Below, in pieces: positions 5,852 to 11,503 of a stretch of DNA of 11,503 nt (positions are counted from its first letter, which is position 1; the number at the start of each line of letters is the position of its first letter). Made by a program: the position numbers and the translations under genes. Source of the stretch: Desulfurococcales archaeon (GTDB lineage: Archaea; Thermoproteota; Thermoprotei_A; Sulfolobales; Ignisphaeraceae). The notes beneath the pieces were generated by a model, which was not told where the DNA came from, ran no database searches, and saw only the letters and a list, made by a program, of their open reading frames with translations. The stretch covers positions 1-11,503 of the forward strand of contig JAMOOB010000174.1 of assembly GCA_027066265.1 (NCBI GenBank). Direction: 5' to 3'.

Positions 5852-7090
5852 TTGGTTACGTACCGTGGAGTCGTCGTATCCGTCCTAAAAGGTTTCCAAA
5901 GAATTGAGGGGGTTGATGCGCATTTCGATCTCTCAAAGCTAGGGATAGCGCTTCCCGGCTTCATAGACATGCATGTACATCTACGAGGACTCGAACTAAG
6001 CTATAAAGAGGATGAGTATAGCGGAACGCGTGCTGCTGCGAAAGGTGGTTTCACGCTAGTCGTAGACATGCCTAACACGAAACCTTTCGTGCGTGATCTA
6101 GAGAGCTTGAGGATGAAGATCGAAGCTCTAGAGAGATACAGTTACGTAGACTACGGACTCTTCATCGGCGTAAACATCGATCAGCACCAACTCGAATCGA
6201 TGCTGAGATACCCTGCCGTTGCCGGTATCAAGATCTATCCCGAAGACTTCGAGCATCTACCTCAGCTAGCAAGAATAGTTCCGAGGGGCACGCTTCTCGT
6301 CGTTCATGCCGAGCATCCTAGTCTGATCTCCGAGCCGGATACCGCCGAAGCACGTGGATACAGGTATGCGTATAGACCTATAGAGGCAGAGCTACTTGCT
6401 ATCGAAGAGCTCGCAAAGATGTTCGCTTCACGAAGCGATGTTAAGATCCACATAACGCACGCAACATCGAGACTCAGCGTGATCGCAGCTAAGAAAGCGG
6501 GTTTCACTGTCGATACGTGCCCTCACTACCTCTACCTAACCTGCCGCGATGAGGAACGTTTGGGATGCTTAGCGAAAGTCAATCCACCTCTGAGAGAGCC
6601 CGAAACCAATAAGGAGCTTCTCAATGCGCTGCATCTCGTAGACGCTATAACGACCGATCACGCACCTCATTCCCTGGAGGAGAAGAGCTTGCCTTTCAAT
6701 GAATGTCCTTCTGGAATACCTTCCATCGAAGTAGCTACAAGCCTAATGCTCGAACTCGTGAATAGAGGCTTCCTAACGCTTACAAAGCTCGCGTACCTGA
6801 TGTCTATGAATCCAGCGAAGATCTTGGGGCTCGATCGATGGGGATGTATAGAGCCTGGCTGCATAGCTAGCTACACGGTTATCGATCCTCGCAAAGAGGT
6901 TAGGATAAGTTCTGAATCGTTCGTTAGTAAAGCTAGGTACAGTCCTTACGAAGGGATGGTGGTTAGGGGAAGCATTGAAGCAACGATTGTTAGAGGCATC
7001 CCAGCATACGTAGATGAGGTCTTCACAGAGCTAGTTCATGGGATACCTCTTTCAGAGGTGAAGAAGCTTGGTCTCGAAGCTGAGCGTTAG
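5852..7090 (+). CDS. pyrC: Dihydroorotase
   Basis: Amidohydrolase that cyclises carbamoyl-aspartate to dihydroorotate. Numbering from TTG 5852 (412 residues), the metal site is complete: H41-x-H43 in GFIDMHVHLRG, K127 in AGIKIY (the probable carbamylated Lys), H152 in VVHAEH, H200 and H203 in HITHATS, and D269 in TTDHAPH. NTKP (75-78) and NPPLR (244-248) fit the substrate-binding segments. TTG 5852 is the only conventional in-frame start, but it has no ribosome site. The 39 bases before it read LRYFHRGDVLDVT in frame, which fits the normal first strand of the family, so the true protein is probably longer. A non-AUG start at CTG 5813, or a one-base shift after ATG 5809, would restore it. The gene overlaps pyrD by 23 nt. 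Confidence 0.95.
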   Translation: MVTYRGVVVSVLKGFQRIEGVDAHFDLSKLGIALPGFIDMHVHLRGLELSYKEDEYSGTRAAAKGGFTLVVDMPNTKPFVRDLESLRMKIEALERYSYVDYGLFIGVNIDQHQLESMLRYPAVAGIKIYPEDFEHLPQLARIVPRGTLLVVHAEHPSLISEPDTAEARGYRYAYRPIEAELLAIEELAKMFASRSDVKIHITHATSRLSVIAAKKAGFTVDTCPHYLYLTCRDEERLGCLAKVNPPLREPETNKELLNALHLVDAITTDHAPHSLEEKSLPFNECPSGIPSIEVATSLMLELVNRGFLTLTKLAYLMSMNPAKILGLDRWGCIEPGCIASYTVIDPRKEVRISSESFVSKARYSPYEGMVVRGSIEATIVRGIPAYVDEVFTELVHGIPLSEVKKLGLEAER

Positions 7091-7979
7091 GGTAGCGGGA
7101 CTGCATCTAGAGCATCCAGTAATGAATGCCAGCGGTATTCTTGGTGCTACGCCCGAACATATCGAGCGATTAGCGAGTTACGGATTCTCAGCGATCGTAA
7201 CCAAGACGATAACACCTCAACCTAGGGAGGGCAACCCACCTCCCATAATAGTCGAGATCCCAAACATCGGACTTCTGAACGCTGTTGGACTTGCAAACCC
7301 GGGAAAGAACATCGTTCCAAAACTCGTTGAGGTCTCCAAACGACTTGGGAAACCTATAGTAATCAGTGTTGGGGGTTCTACACCTAGCGAGTTCCTAGAA
7401 GTTGCAAGCATCGCTGAAGAAGCGGGGGCCGATGCCATCGAACTCAATCTGAGTTGTCCTCATGCAAAGGGGTATGGTATCGAGATAGGTTCCGATCCCT
7501 ATCAAAGCTACGAAGTAGTTAAGACCGTTGCAAACAGCGTCAAGATCCCTACCATAGCTAAGCTAGGACTATGCGATCGCATCGTTGAAGTAGCTTCGAA
7601 GGTATTGGAGGCGGGAGCCAAGGGATTGACCTTGATAAACACGGTTAGAGCCATGGTTATAGACGTGATGACAGCGCGACCAGTGCTAAGCAATGTGTTT
7701 GGAGGTCTCTCGGGTCCTGCAATTCATCCTATAGCAGTACGAGTCGTGTACGAAGTGTACCGAGAACTTCGTCCCGAAATCATTGGTTGCGGAGGCGTTG
7801 TTGATTGGGTAACAGCAGCTGAACTAATCCTAGCTGGAGCTCGTGCTGTACAGGTAGGTACAGCGCTGATGTGGAAGGAGAACATCGTTTACGACGTGTT
7901 GATCGGGCTACGTAGATTAATTGAGCACTTCGGAGTTCGAAGCATCGAGGATCTGGTAGGCTATTCGCATCGGGTGTAG
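7068..7979 (+). CDS. pyrD: Dihydroorotate dehydrogenase, class 1B catalytic subunit
   Basis: FMN-dependent TIM barrel that oxidises dihydroorotate to orotate. Motifs in order: NASGILG (20-26); the TKTIT strand with K46; NAVGLANPG (71-79) with N71; and NLSCPHAKG (127-135), in which C130 is the catalytic base, as in class 1 enzymes. GCGGVVDW and ARAVQVGTAL near the end bind the FMN phosphate. A Cys base together with a neighbouring pyrK identifies class 1B, which transfers electrons to the PyrK subunit. The length (303) is normal. TTG 7068 lies inside the end of pyrC, with AGAGGTG (7053-7059) eight bases upstream, so the start is well supported. Confidence 0.97.
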   Translation: MVSKLSVRVAGLHLEHPVMNASGILGATPEHIERLASYGFSAIVTKTITPQPREGNPPPIIVEIPNIGLLNAVGLANPGKNIVPKLVEVSKRLGKPIVISVGGSTPSEFLEVASIAEEAGADAIELNLSCPHAKGYGIEIGSDPYQSYEVVKTVANSVKIPTIAKLGLCDRIVEVASKVLEAGAKGLTLINTVRAMVIDVMTARPVLSNVFGGLSGPAIHPIAVRVVYEVYRELRPEIIGCGGVVDWVTAAELILAGARAVQVGTALMWKENIVYDVLIGLRRLIEHFGVRSIEDLVGYSHRV

Positions 7980-7985
7980 ATCTCC

Positions 7986-9035
7986 ATGTCCATAGCTATC
8001 GTGGGATGCAACGATGTAGCTAAACTCCTCATAGAAAGGATTCGTACATCCATACCCTTATCTGAGCTAAGGATAATTACGTTCGATAGGGGTTCAGCCT
8101 TAAAATGCATGTCGGCGAAGGATCTTCCTTACCGCATAGAGATCGTTGACGATGTACGAGATGCCGAACGTTTCCTTCGTGATGTGGATGTAGTTATCGA
8201 GTCCTTAGAAGAGGATAGAATCGATCTCGTACCGATTCTTCTCGATTCGGTACAAAGGATATCCATACCCACCATAGCTACGAATCTCCGCGATACGAAG
8301 CGTAGAAACAACGTGATGTATGTTCCTCCACCTCTCGTGCTACCATCGTTGATAACTGCACGAGTAGTTCATCTCCACGAAGATGTTGACATAGCTACGT
8401 TCTGCATGTACTCATCCATAGACGTAGCGAAGCAAGGATGCATTGATAGATACGTCTCGAGTAACGTAGTTCCACTAACCACAGAATTGAAGTATCTCGA
8501 CGAGATCGTAGGCTTGCCGTCGCGAAGCAACGATCTTCTCAATCTCGTAGGCGTAACTTTATCGAGCAACGTAGTTCCAGATCAATCATCCTTCTCGAAT
8601 GCTCGAATATCGTTTGGCGTACTCAAGCCTAGGAACTGTGTTGAGTACCTACGTAGCTTTGTAGCAATACGTCGAATACTTAGAGACGACGATCTCGATA
8701 AATTCGTAGAGCTCGTAGCTAAACGTACGGTAACGGTTCGAGACCCCGACTACGGGATTTGTATAGCTATTGCCGTGGGTAAGCTTCCTCGAAGCAATAG
8801 ATACAGAGTCGTACGTTACTACGTAGAAGTTCGTGAACCGAACACAGTTTCGCGAATCGGTAGTATAGCGCTTCAATTTGTACTAGAGCTCCTTCTTGGT
8901 CGCGTTGTAGAGATCGAGCAATATCCATCGATACTGAGCTTACTCGTAGAGAATCCTTCGATAACCCTAAGATTACTGAGCTACCTCTACGAAGAGCTTA
9001 GCGACTTCAAGGCTCAGCAAACCGTTTTTAGCTAG
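7986..9035 (+). CDS. Rossmann-like protein of unknown function, last gene of the pyr operon
   Basis: The 349-residue protein starts 6 nt after pyrD, with GGGTG (7972-7976) before the ATG, so it is almost certainly in the pyr transcript. The N-terminus MSIAIVGCNDVAKLLIERI has the strand-turn-helix of a nucleotide-binding fold, but the glycine motif GxGxxG is reduced to GCNDVA. DVDVVIESL (about 66-74) and the later ARVVHLHEDVDIA resemble the following strands. A C-terminal segment with SRIGSIALQFVLELLLG faintly recalls saccharopine-dehydrogenase-like reductases, but I would not name it on that basis. No membrane segments or signal peptide. A dehydrogenase-like or ligand-sensing role linked to pyrimidine or aspartate metabolism is only an inference from position. 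Confidence 0.85.
   Translation: MSIAIVGCNDVAKLLIERIRTSIPLSELRIITFDRGSALKCMSAKDLPYRIEIVDDVRDAERFLRDVDVVIESLEEDRIDLVPILLDSVQRISIPTIATNLRDTKRRNNVMYVPPPLVLPSLITARVVHLHEDVDIATFCMYSSIDVAKQGCIDRYVSSNVVPLTTELKYLDEIVGLPSRSNDLLNLVGVTLSSNVVPDQSSFSNARISFGVLKPRNCVEYLRSFVAIRRILRDDDLDKFVELVAKRTVTVRDPDYGICIAIAVGKLPRSNRYRVVRYYVEVREPNTVSRIGSIALQFVLELLLGRVVEIEQYPSILSLLVENPSITLRLLSYLYEELSDFKAQQTVFS
9025..9030 (+). promoter_or_regulatory. TATA-like box for the second C/D sRNA and the DUF504 gene
   Basis: GTTTTTAGC lies across the last codons of the 7986-9035 gene. The TTTTTA centre is about 26 nt upstream of 9053, three bases before box C of the sRNA. This is the same geometry as at the first sRNA. The T run could also help terminate the pyr transcript. 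Confidence 0.45.
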
Positions 9036-9055
9036 CCACGCTAGTTCGTTGCTGG

Positions 9056-9106
9056 ATGATGAGTACTCCCCAGCTTGATCGCGATGAAGAGAATTCCTTT
9101 AGCTGA
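9056..9106 (+). ncRNA. Box C/D guide sRNA with two guides to 16S rRNA
   Basis: The order is box C ATGATGA (9056-9062), guide GTACTCCCCAGC (9063-9074), box D' TTGA (9075-9078, one change from CTGA), box C' GCGATGA (9081-9087, one change), guide AGAGAATTCCTTTAG (9088-9102), box D CTGA (9103-9106). The first guide pairs over 11 nt with CUGGGGAGUAC, a universally conserved 16S rRNA sequence. The second pairs over about 11 nt, including one G-U, with UUAAAGGAAUU, the archaeal 16S sequence some 28 nt further on. By the fifth-nucleotide rule and my E. coli numbering from memory, the predicted 2'-O-methyl sites are about G886 and A915. Two independent matches to neighbouring rRNA sites make chance unlikely. 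Box D is seven bases from the ATG of the next gene. Confidence 0.88.
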
Positions 9107-9112
9107 TGAGAG

Positions 9113-9358
9113 ATGAACAGTCATCGCCTAACCATAAGGGATCTCGTGAATCGTATCCTATGGAAGTACCGCGATAACTTGGAGGAGTTCTCGCTGATCG
9201 TCGAAGATAGGCTGTGCGGAGATGGAATTAGACGCATTCCATTTACATTGATCGATAGAGTCGATCGAAGCTACGTGTATCTCAAAAACTCAGTCACGTT
9301 TCCAATACATCGTGTTCGCGCAATTGAACGCAATGGAGAGATCCTATGGAGACGATGA
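9113..9358 (+). CDS. DUF504 (UPF0248) family protein
   Basis: The 81-residue protein fits the DUF504/UPF0248 family of small archaeal proteins. It has the N-terminal RDLVNRILWKY (9-19), a middle strand EFSLIVEDR, and the diagnostic C-terminal TFPIHRVRAIERNGEILWRR (62-81), matching the family's PxHRI...I...g..iW pattern. The function of the family is not known to me; small basic members are often suspected of RNA binding or repair. The purine stretch GATGAGAG just before the ATG acts as the ribosome site and overlaps the end of the C/D sRNA, so the transcript probably contains both. The TGA stop abuts the convergent gene's stop with no base between. Confidence 0.85.
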   Translation: MNSHRLTIRDLVNRILWKYRDNLEEFSLIVEDRLCGDGIRRIPFTLIDRVDRSYVYLKNSVTFPIHRVRAIERNGEILWRR

Positions 9359-9922
9359 TCATTGCTGCGGTATCGTGGAAACGAGATAGAGACGGTAGCG
9401 TGCTAGATCTCGAAGTACCTCGTTAACGAATCTATCTATCTCTCCTTCGCTAACTCCTCGTTCACGCGCTATCTTCTTAACGATGCTTTCAACAATAGCG
9501 TACTTCTTGTACCGCTCGTTCAGGTCAGCCCAAGGAATTCCTGCCAACGCTTTCGCTATCCTATCATCGTATGGCAAGGCTCGCTTCACCATCATGAAGC
9601 ATATTATGGGGTACCCAACGTATCCTCGAAGAAGCGTACCGTTATCGTTGCTGTAGACAAGACCTTTGTTGAGATCTAGGTAGACCGTATAGACCTTGTC
9701 GCGTCGAGACGAGAATACCTTAGCGTAGTTCTCGGTCACCACCTCGATCCTTCCATCAGCGATAGCACCGCATGCTTCGAGAACCTTGATTCTCGGTGGT
9801 AGACGAAGTAGCTTCAAAAGGTTCACCTCATTACTTCTATCGTTATCGAACTCTTTATACGGTGATACCCCCACACCGTCCGGGGGATCGACTCGAGCGA
9901 AACTATCGATTATCCACTCCAT
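9359..9922 (-). CDS. Conserved crenarchaeal-type hypothetical protein
   Basis: A 187-residue soluble protein, mixed alpha/beta, unnamed. The N-terminal 40 residues are polar and variable-looking. The middle RIKVLEACGAIADGRIEVV (44-62) and VYTVYLDLNKGLVYSNDNGT (77-96) look like a beta sheet. The block GYVGYPIICFMM (100-111) with ALAGIPWADLNERYKKYAIV looks strongly constrained, followed by a helical tail. I have an impression, not verifiable here, of similar uncharacterised crenarchaeal proteins. The ATG at 9922 faces the AAA+ ATPase across a short divergent region, hinting at shared regulation. No ribosome site is visible before the ATG, which fits a leaderless or nearly leaderless transcript. 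It ends against the DUF504 stop. Confidence 0.82.
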   Translation of the reverse strand: MEWIIDSFARVDPPDGVGVSPYKEFDNDRSNEVNLLKLLRLPPRIKVLEACGAIADGRIEVVTENYAKVFSSRRDKVYTVYLDLNKGLVYSNDNGTLLRGYVGYPIICFMMVKRALPYDDRIAKALAGIPWADLNERYKKYAIVESIVKKIARERGVSEGEIDRFVNEVLRDLARYRLYLVSTIPQQ

Positions 9923-9939
9923 AATGTGCGTACATAGTG

Positions 9940-9947
9940 TTAATATA
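9940..9947. promoter_or_regulatory. TATA box in the divergent region
   Basis: TTAATATA on the plus strand, TATATTAA on the minus strand. On the plus strand it predicts a start near 9970, nine bases before ATG 9979 of the AAA+ gene. On the minus strand it predicts a start near 9918-9922, at the ATG of the 9359-9922 gene. It may serve both genes, each with little or no leader. Confidence 0.5.
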
Positions 9948-9978
9948 CCGAGGTGAGGAGTTTGTCCCGGTAGTAGCT

Positions 9979-11433
9979 ATGGAGCGAGTAAGCATAGAGT
10001 CTTCATACGAACCAAAACTAACAGCAACCGATATCACGGAGGATCTACCCAGGGATTGCGAAGGATTCGTAGCTGCTCCGCTCGTTATAGACGATAATAA
10101 CGAGAAGGTTCTGCAGATAGTATCGAAGATAGTTTCGTTGATATACAGCGGAAGTAACTTCAAGAAGATTGCTGTGAAGGATCGCGATCTCCAGGATAGG
10201 TTGATGAAAATCATTAGCGAGTACCTCAAGCAGCTGCTGGTACACCTAGCGATCGAGATGAGGATCTTCGGAGATCTTGAGTACATCGTTGTCATAGTCT
10301 ACTACTCCCGGAAGATCGTTGGTATCGGCGTTGTAACCCGAACCGATGCTGCGATGAGGGAGGAGTACAACGATGAAGAAGCGCAGGGAGTGGTAGTGCT
10401 CATTACCAACGATAGGCTTAGCGTAAGCGATGTTAGAAGGATACTGGAGATAGCTCAGAGGAAGGCCGAGGCGTACGCATCTAGACTAGGTCTAGCGGTA
10501 CCCGATTTCTCGTCGACGGACGTAAACATGGTTAAGATACTGATGATAGGCGTAGAGGAGCAGGACGTCATAAAGATAAGGATCAAAGAAGACTATGCAA
10601 AGCCATGCATCCTCAGGATTCCGGTTGTCAAACCAGCGTGGTTCTTAGACGATCTACCGTTTCAGCTAAGGGAAGAGATGGAGACAATCGTGATAGAACC
10701 CCATCGAATAAACGCCAAGTTCGCTCCACGTGGAATGATTATAGTGGGTCCCCCAGGTGTCGGCAAGAGCGTTGCCGCCGAAGCAATTGCGCATGCAATG
10801 AACAAGAACCTCGTTAGGATAGTTCCCAGCGTATACAGATCGATGTGGTACGGAATGACCGAGAAAACGCTGCACAAGATATTCTCGGCAATGAAATCTC
10901 GACGCGATCTCGTGGTTCTCGTAGACGATGCGGACTTCCTGGTACAACGTATGCAAGCAATTCATGAAGCGTACATAGCCGAAGTAAACGTATGGCTAAA
11001 CATACTGCAAGATCCTTCGAGACCCTTCGTAATCATGACTACGAACGTTCCTCAGCTCATCGATCCAGCACTCCTTCGACCAGGAAGACTCGATGTAGTC
11101 GTCGTTATGGGGTACCCAGACTACGAGATGAGGAAAAAGATCGCTTTGAGAGCCATCTCTAGGTACGATATAAAGCTCGAAAGCGAGGATCTACTCGATG
11201 AGATAGCTAGGGAAACTAGGTGGTTTAGCGCTGCCGAGATCGATTCTCTCGTAAGGATTGCAGCGAGTCGAGGTCGTGGAACGATAACTATGGAGAGCTT
11301 GATGTGGGCTAAGAGAAAGTTCTCGATAAACGATAGCGAACGAAGAACACTGCAAGACTACCTAAGGTACTACGCCTCCAAGATATCGACGGGCCTAGTC
11401 CTATCCTACGTACCTAAGGAAAGCGAGATATAG
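9979..11433 (+). CDS. AAA+ ATPase with an unassigned N-terminal domain
   Basis: A single-module classical AAA ATPase, 484 residues from ATG 9979. The N-terminal 230 or so residues match no domain I recognise and may recruit substrate. The AAA core has Walker A GPPGVGKS (257-264), Walker B LVVLVDDAD (311-319), in which the usual catalytic Glu is Asp, sensor 1 TTN (354-356), the second region of homology LLRPGRLD (365-372) with two candidate Arg fingers, and the sensor-2 helix WFSAAEIDSL. The core resembles Cdc48/proteasome-activating types, but partner and substrate are unknown. An in-frame GTG at 9937 would add 14 residues, but the only TATA box lies inside that extension and there is no ribosome site, so I prefer ATG 9979 from a nearly leaderless transcript. 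Confidence 0.9.
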   Translation: MERVSIESSYEPKLTATDITEDLPRDCEGFVAAPLVIDDNNEKVLQIVSKIVSLIYSGSNFKKIAVKDRDLQDRLMKIISEYLKQLLVHLAIEMRIFGDLEYIVVIVYYSRKIVGIGVVTRTDAAMREEYNDEEAQGVVVLITNDRLSVSDVRRILEIAQRKAEAYASRLGLAVPDFSSTDVNMVKILMIGVEEQDVIKIRIKEDYAKPCILRIPVVKPAWFLDDLPFQLREEMETIVIEPHRINAKFAPRGMIIVGPPGVGKSVAAEAIAHAMNKNLVRIVPSVYRSMWYGMTEKTLHKIFSAMKSRRDLVVLVDDADFLVQRMQAIHEAYIAEVNVWLNILQDPSRPFVIMTTNVPQLIDPALLRPGRLDVVVVMGYPDYEMRKKIALRAISRYDIKLESEDLLDEIARETRWFSAAEIDSLVRIAASRGRGTITMESLMWAKRKFSINDSERRTLQDYLRYYASKISTGLVLSYVPKESEI

Positions 11434-11503
11434 CATCGTACTCAACGCAACTACGAGGATAGGTATAGCTATCGAGAACATTCCTACTCCGAGCATCTCC
11501 TTC
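11401..11503 (-). CDS. C-terminal tail of a probable membrane protein (cut by the right edge)
   Basis: A minus-strand frame open from the right edge ends in TAG at 11403-11401, overlapping the end of the AAA+ gene tail to tail by 33 nt. The 33 visible residues include GVGMFSIAIPILVVALSTM followed by LYLAFLRYVG, a clear C-terminal transmembrane helix ending in a positively charged tip. The other two minus-strand frames hit stops. The evidence is short, so this is tentative; no family can be named. Confidence 0.45.
   Translation of the reverse strand, partial: KEMLGVGMFSIAIPILVVALSTMLYLAFLRYVG

Noticed and set aside
5809..5907. ATG-started 32-codon frame between pyrK and pyrC
   Set aside because: The peptide is Arg/Pro-rich with no family resemblance, and it ends inside the dihydroorotase. 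The other frame over the same bases clearly continues the PyrC strand, so this is not a separate gene, though the ATG may matter for the pyrC start problem.
9937..9978. GTG start extending the AAA+ protein by 14 residues
   Set aside because: The only TATA box (9940-9947) lies inside the extension and no ribosome site precedes the GTG; ATG 9979 fits the promoter better.
9903..10295. 130-codon minus-strand open frame opposite the AAA+ N-terminus
   Set aside because: Composition is typical of an antisense shadow (Ser/Arg/Ile-rich, no motif), and it overlaps both a well-supported gene start and the divergent promoter.

Overview
The window reads as chromosomal DNA of a hyperthermophilic crenarchaeote (Thermoproteota; Desulfurococcales-like is my best guess, not proven). 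The evidence is archaeal TATA-type promoters with very short leaders, frequent GTG and TTG starts, tightly packed overlapping genes, archaeal-only families (stand-alone Lrp/AsnC sensor domain, dihydropteroate-synthase-like DUF6513/DUF4346 protein, DUF504), an archaeal aspartate carbamoyltransferase pair PyrB/PyrI, and two box C/D guide RNAs. I see no insertion sequence, CRISPR array, tRNA or rRNA.

Left part (1-1001, minus strand): an unrecognised gene running off the left edge, a 77-residue stand-alone RAM sensor domain of the Lrp/AsnC type, and upstream of it a well-formed box C/D sRNA (954-1001).

Second part (1027-3565, plus strand): a TATA box possibly shared with the sRNA, followed by three tightly coupled genes: a 48-residue protein with two CX3C motifs, a 516-residue dihydropteroate-synthase-related protein, and a degenerate M14 (AstE/aspartoacylase-like) protein that has lost its zinc-binding motif. 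This is the least understood cluster in the window.

Third part (3582-9035, plus strand): a pyrimidine biosynthesis operon, pyrB-pyrI-pyrK-pyrC-pyrD, followed 6 nt later by a 349-residue Rossmann-like protein of unknown function. The genes overlap or lie a few bases apart, except for the pyrK-pyrC junction, where the start of pyrC is abnormal. PyrB/PyrI make carbamoyl-aspartate, PyrC closes the ring, and PyrD/PyrK (class 1B, catalytic Cys, flavin plus 2Fe-2S electron transfer) oxidise dihydroorotate to orotate. carAB, pyrE and pyrF are not in the window.

Fourth part (9025-11503): a second box C/D sRNA (9056-9106) whose two guides both match a conserved stretch of archaeal 16S rRNA. Its box D sits in the leader of a DUF504 gene. 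Then come a convergent hypothetical gene, a divergent AAA+ ATPase, and, at the right edge, the probable tail of a minus-strand membrane protein.
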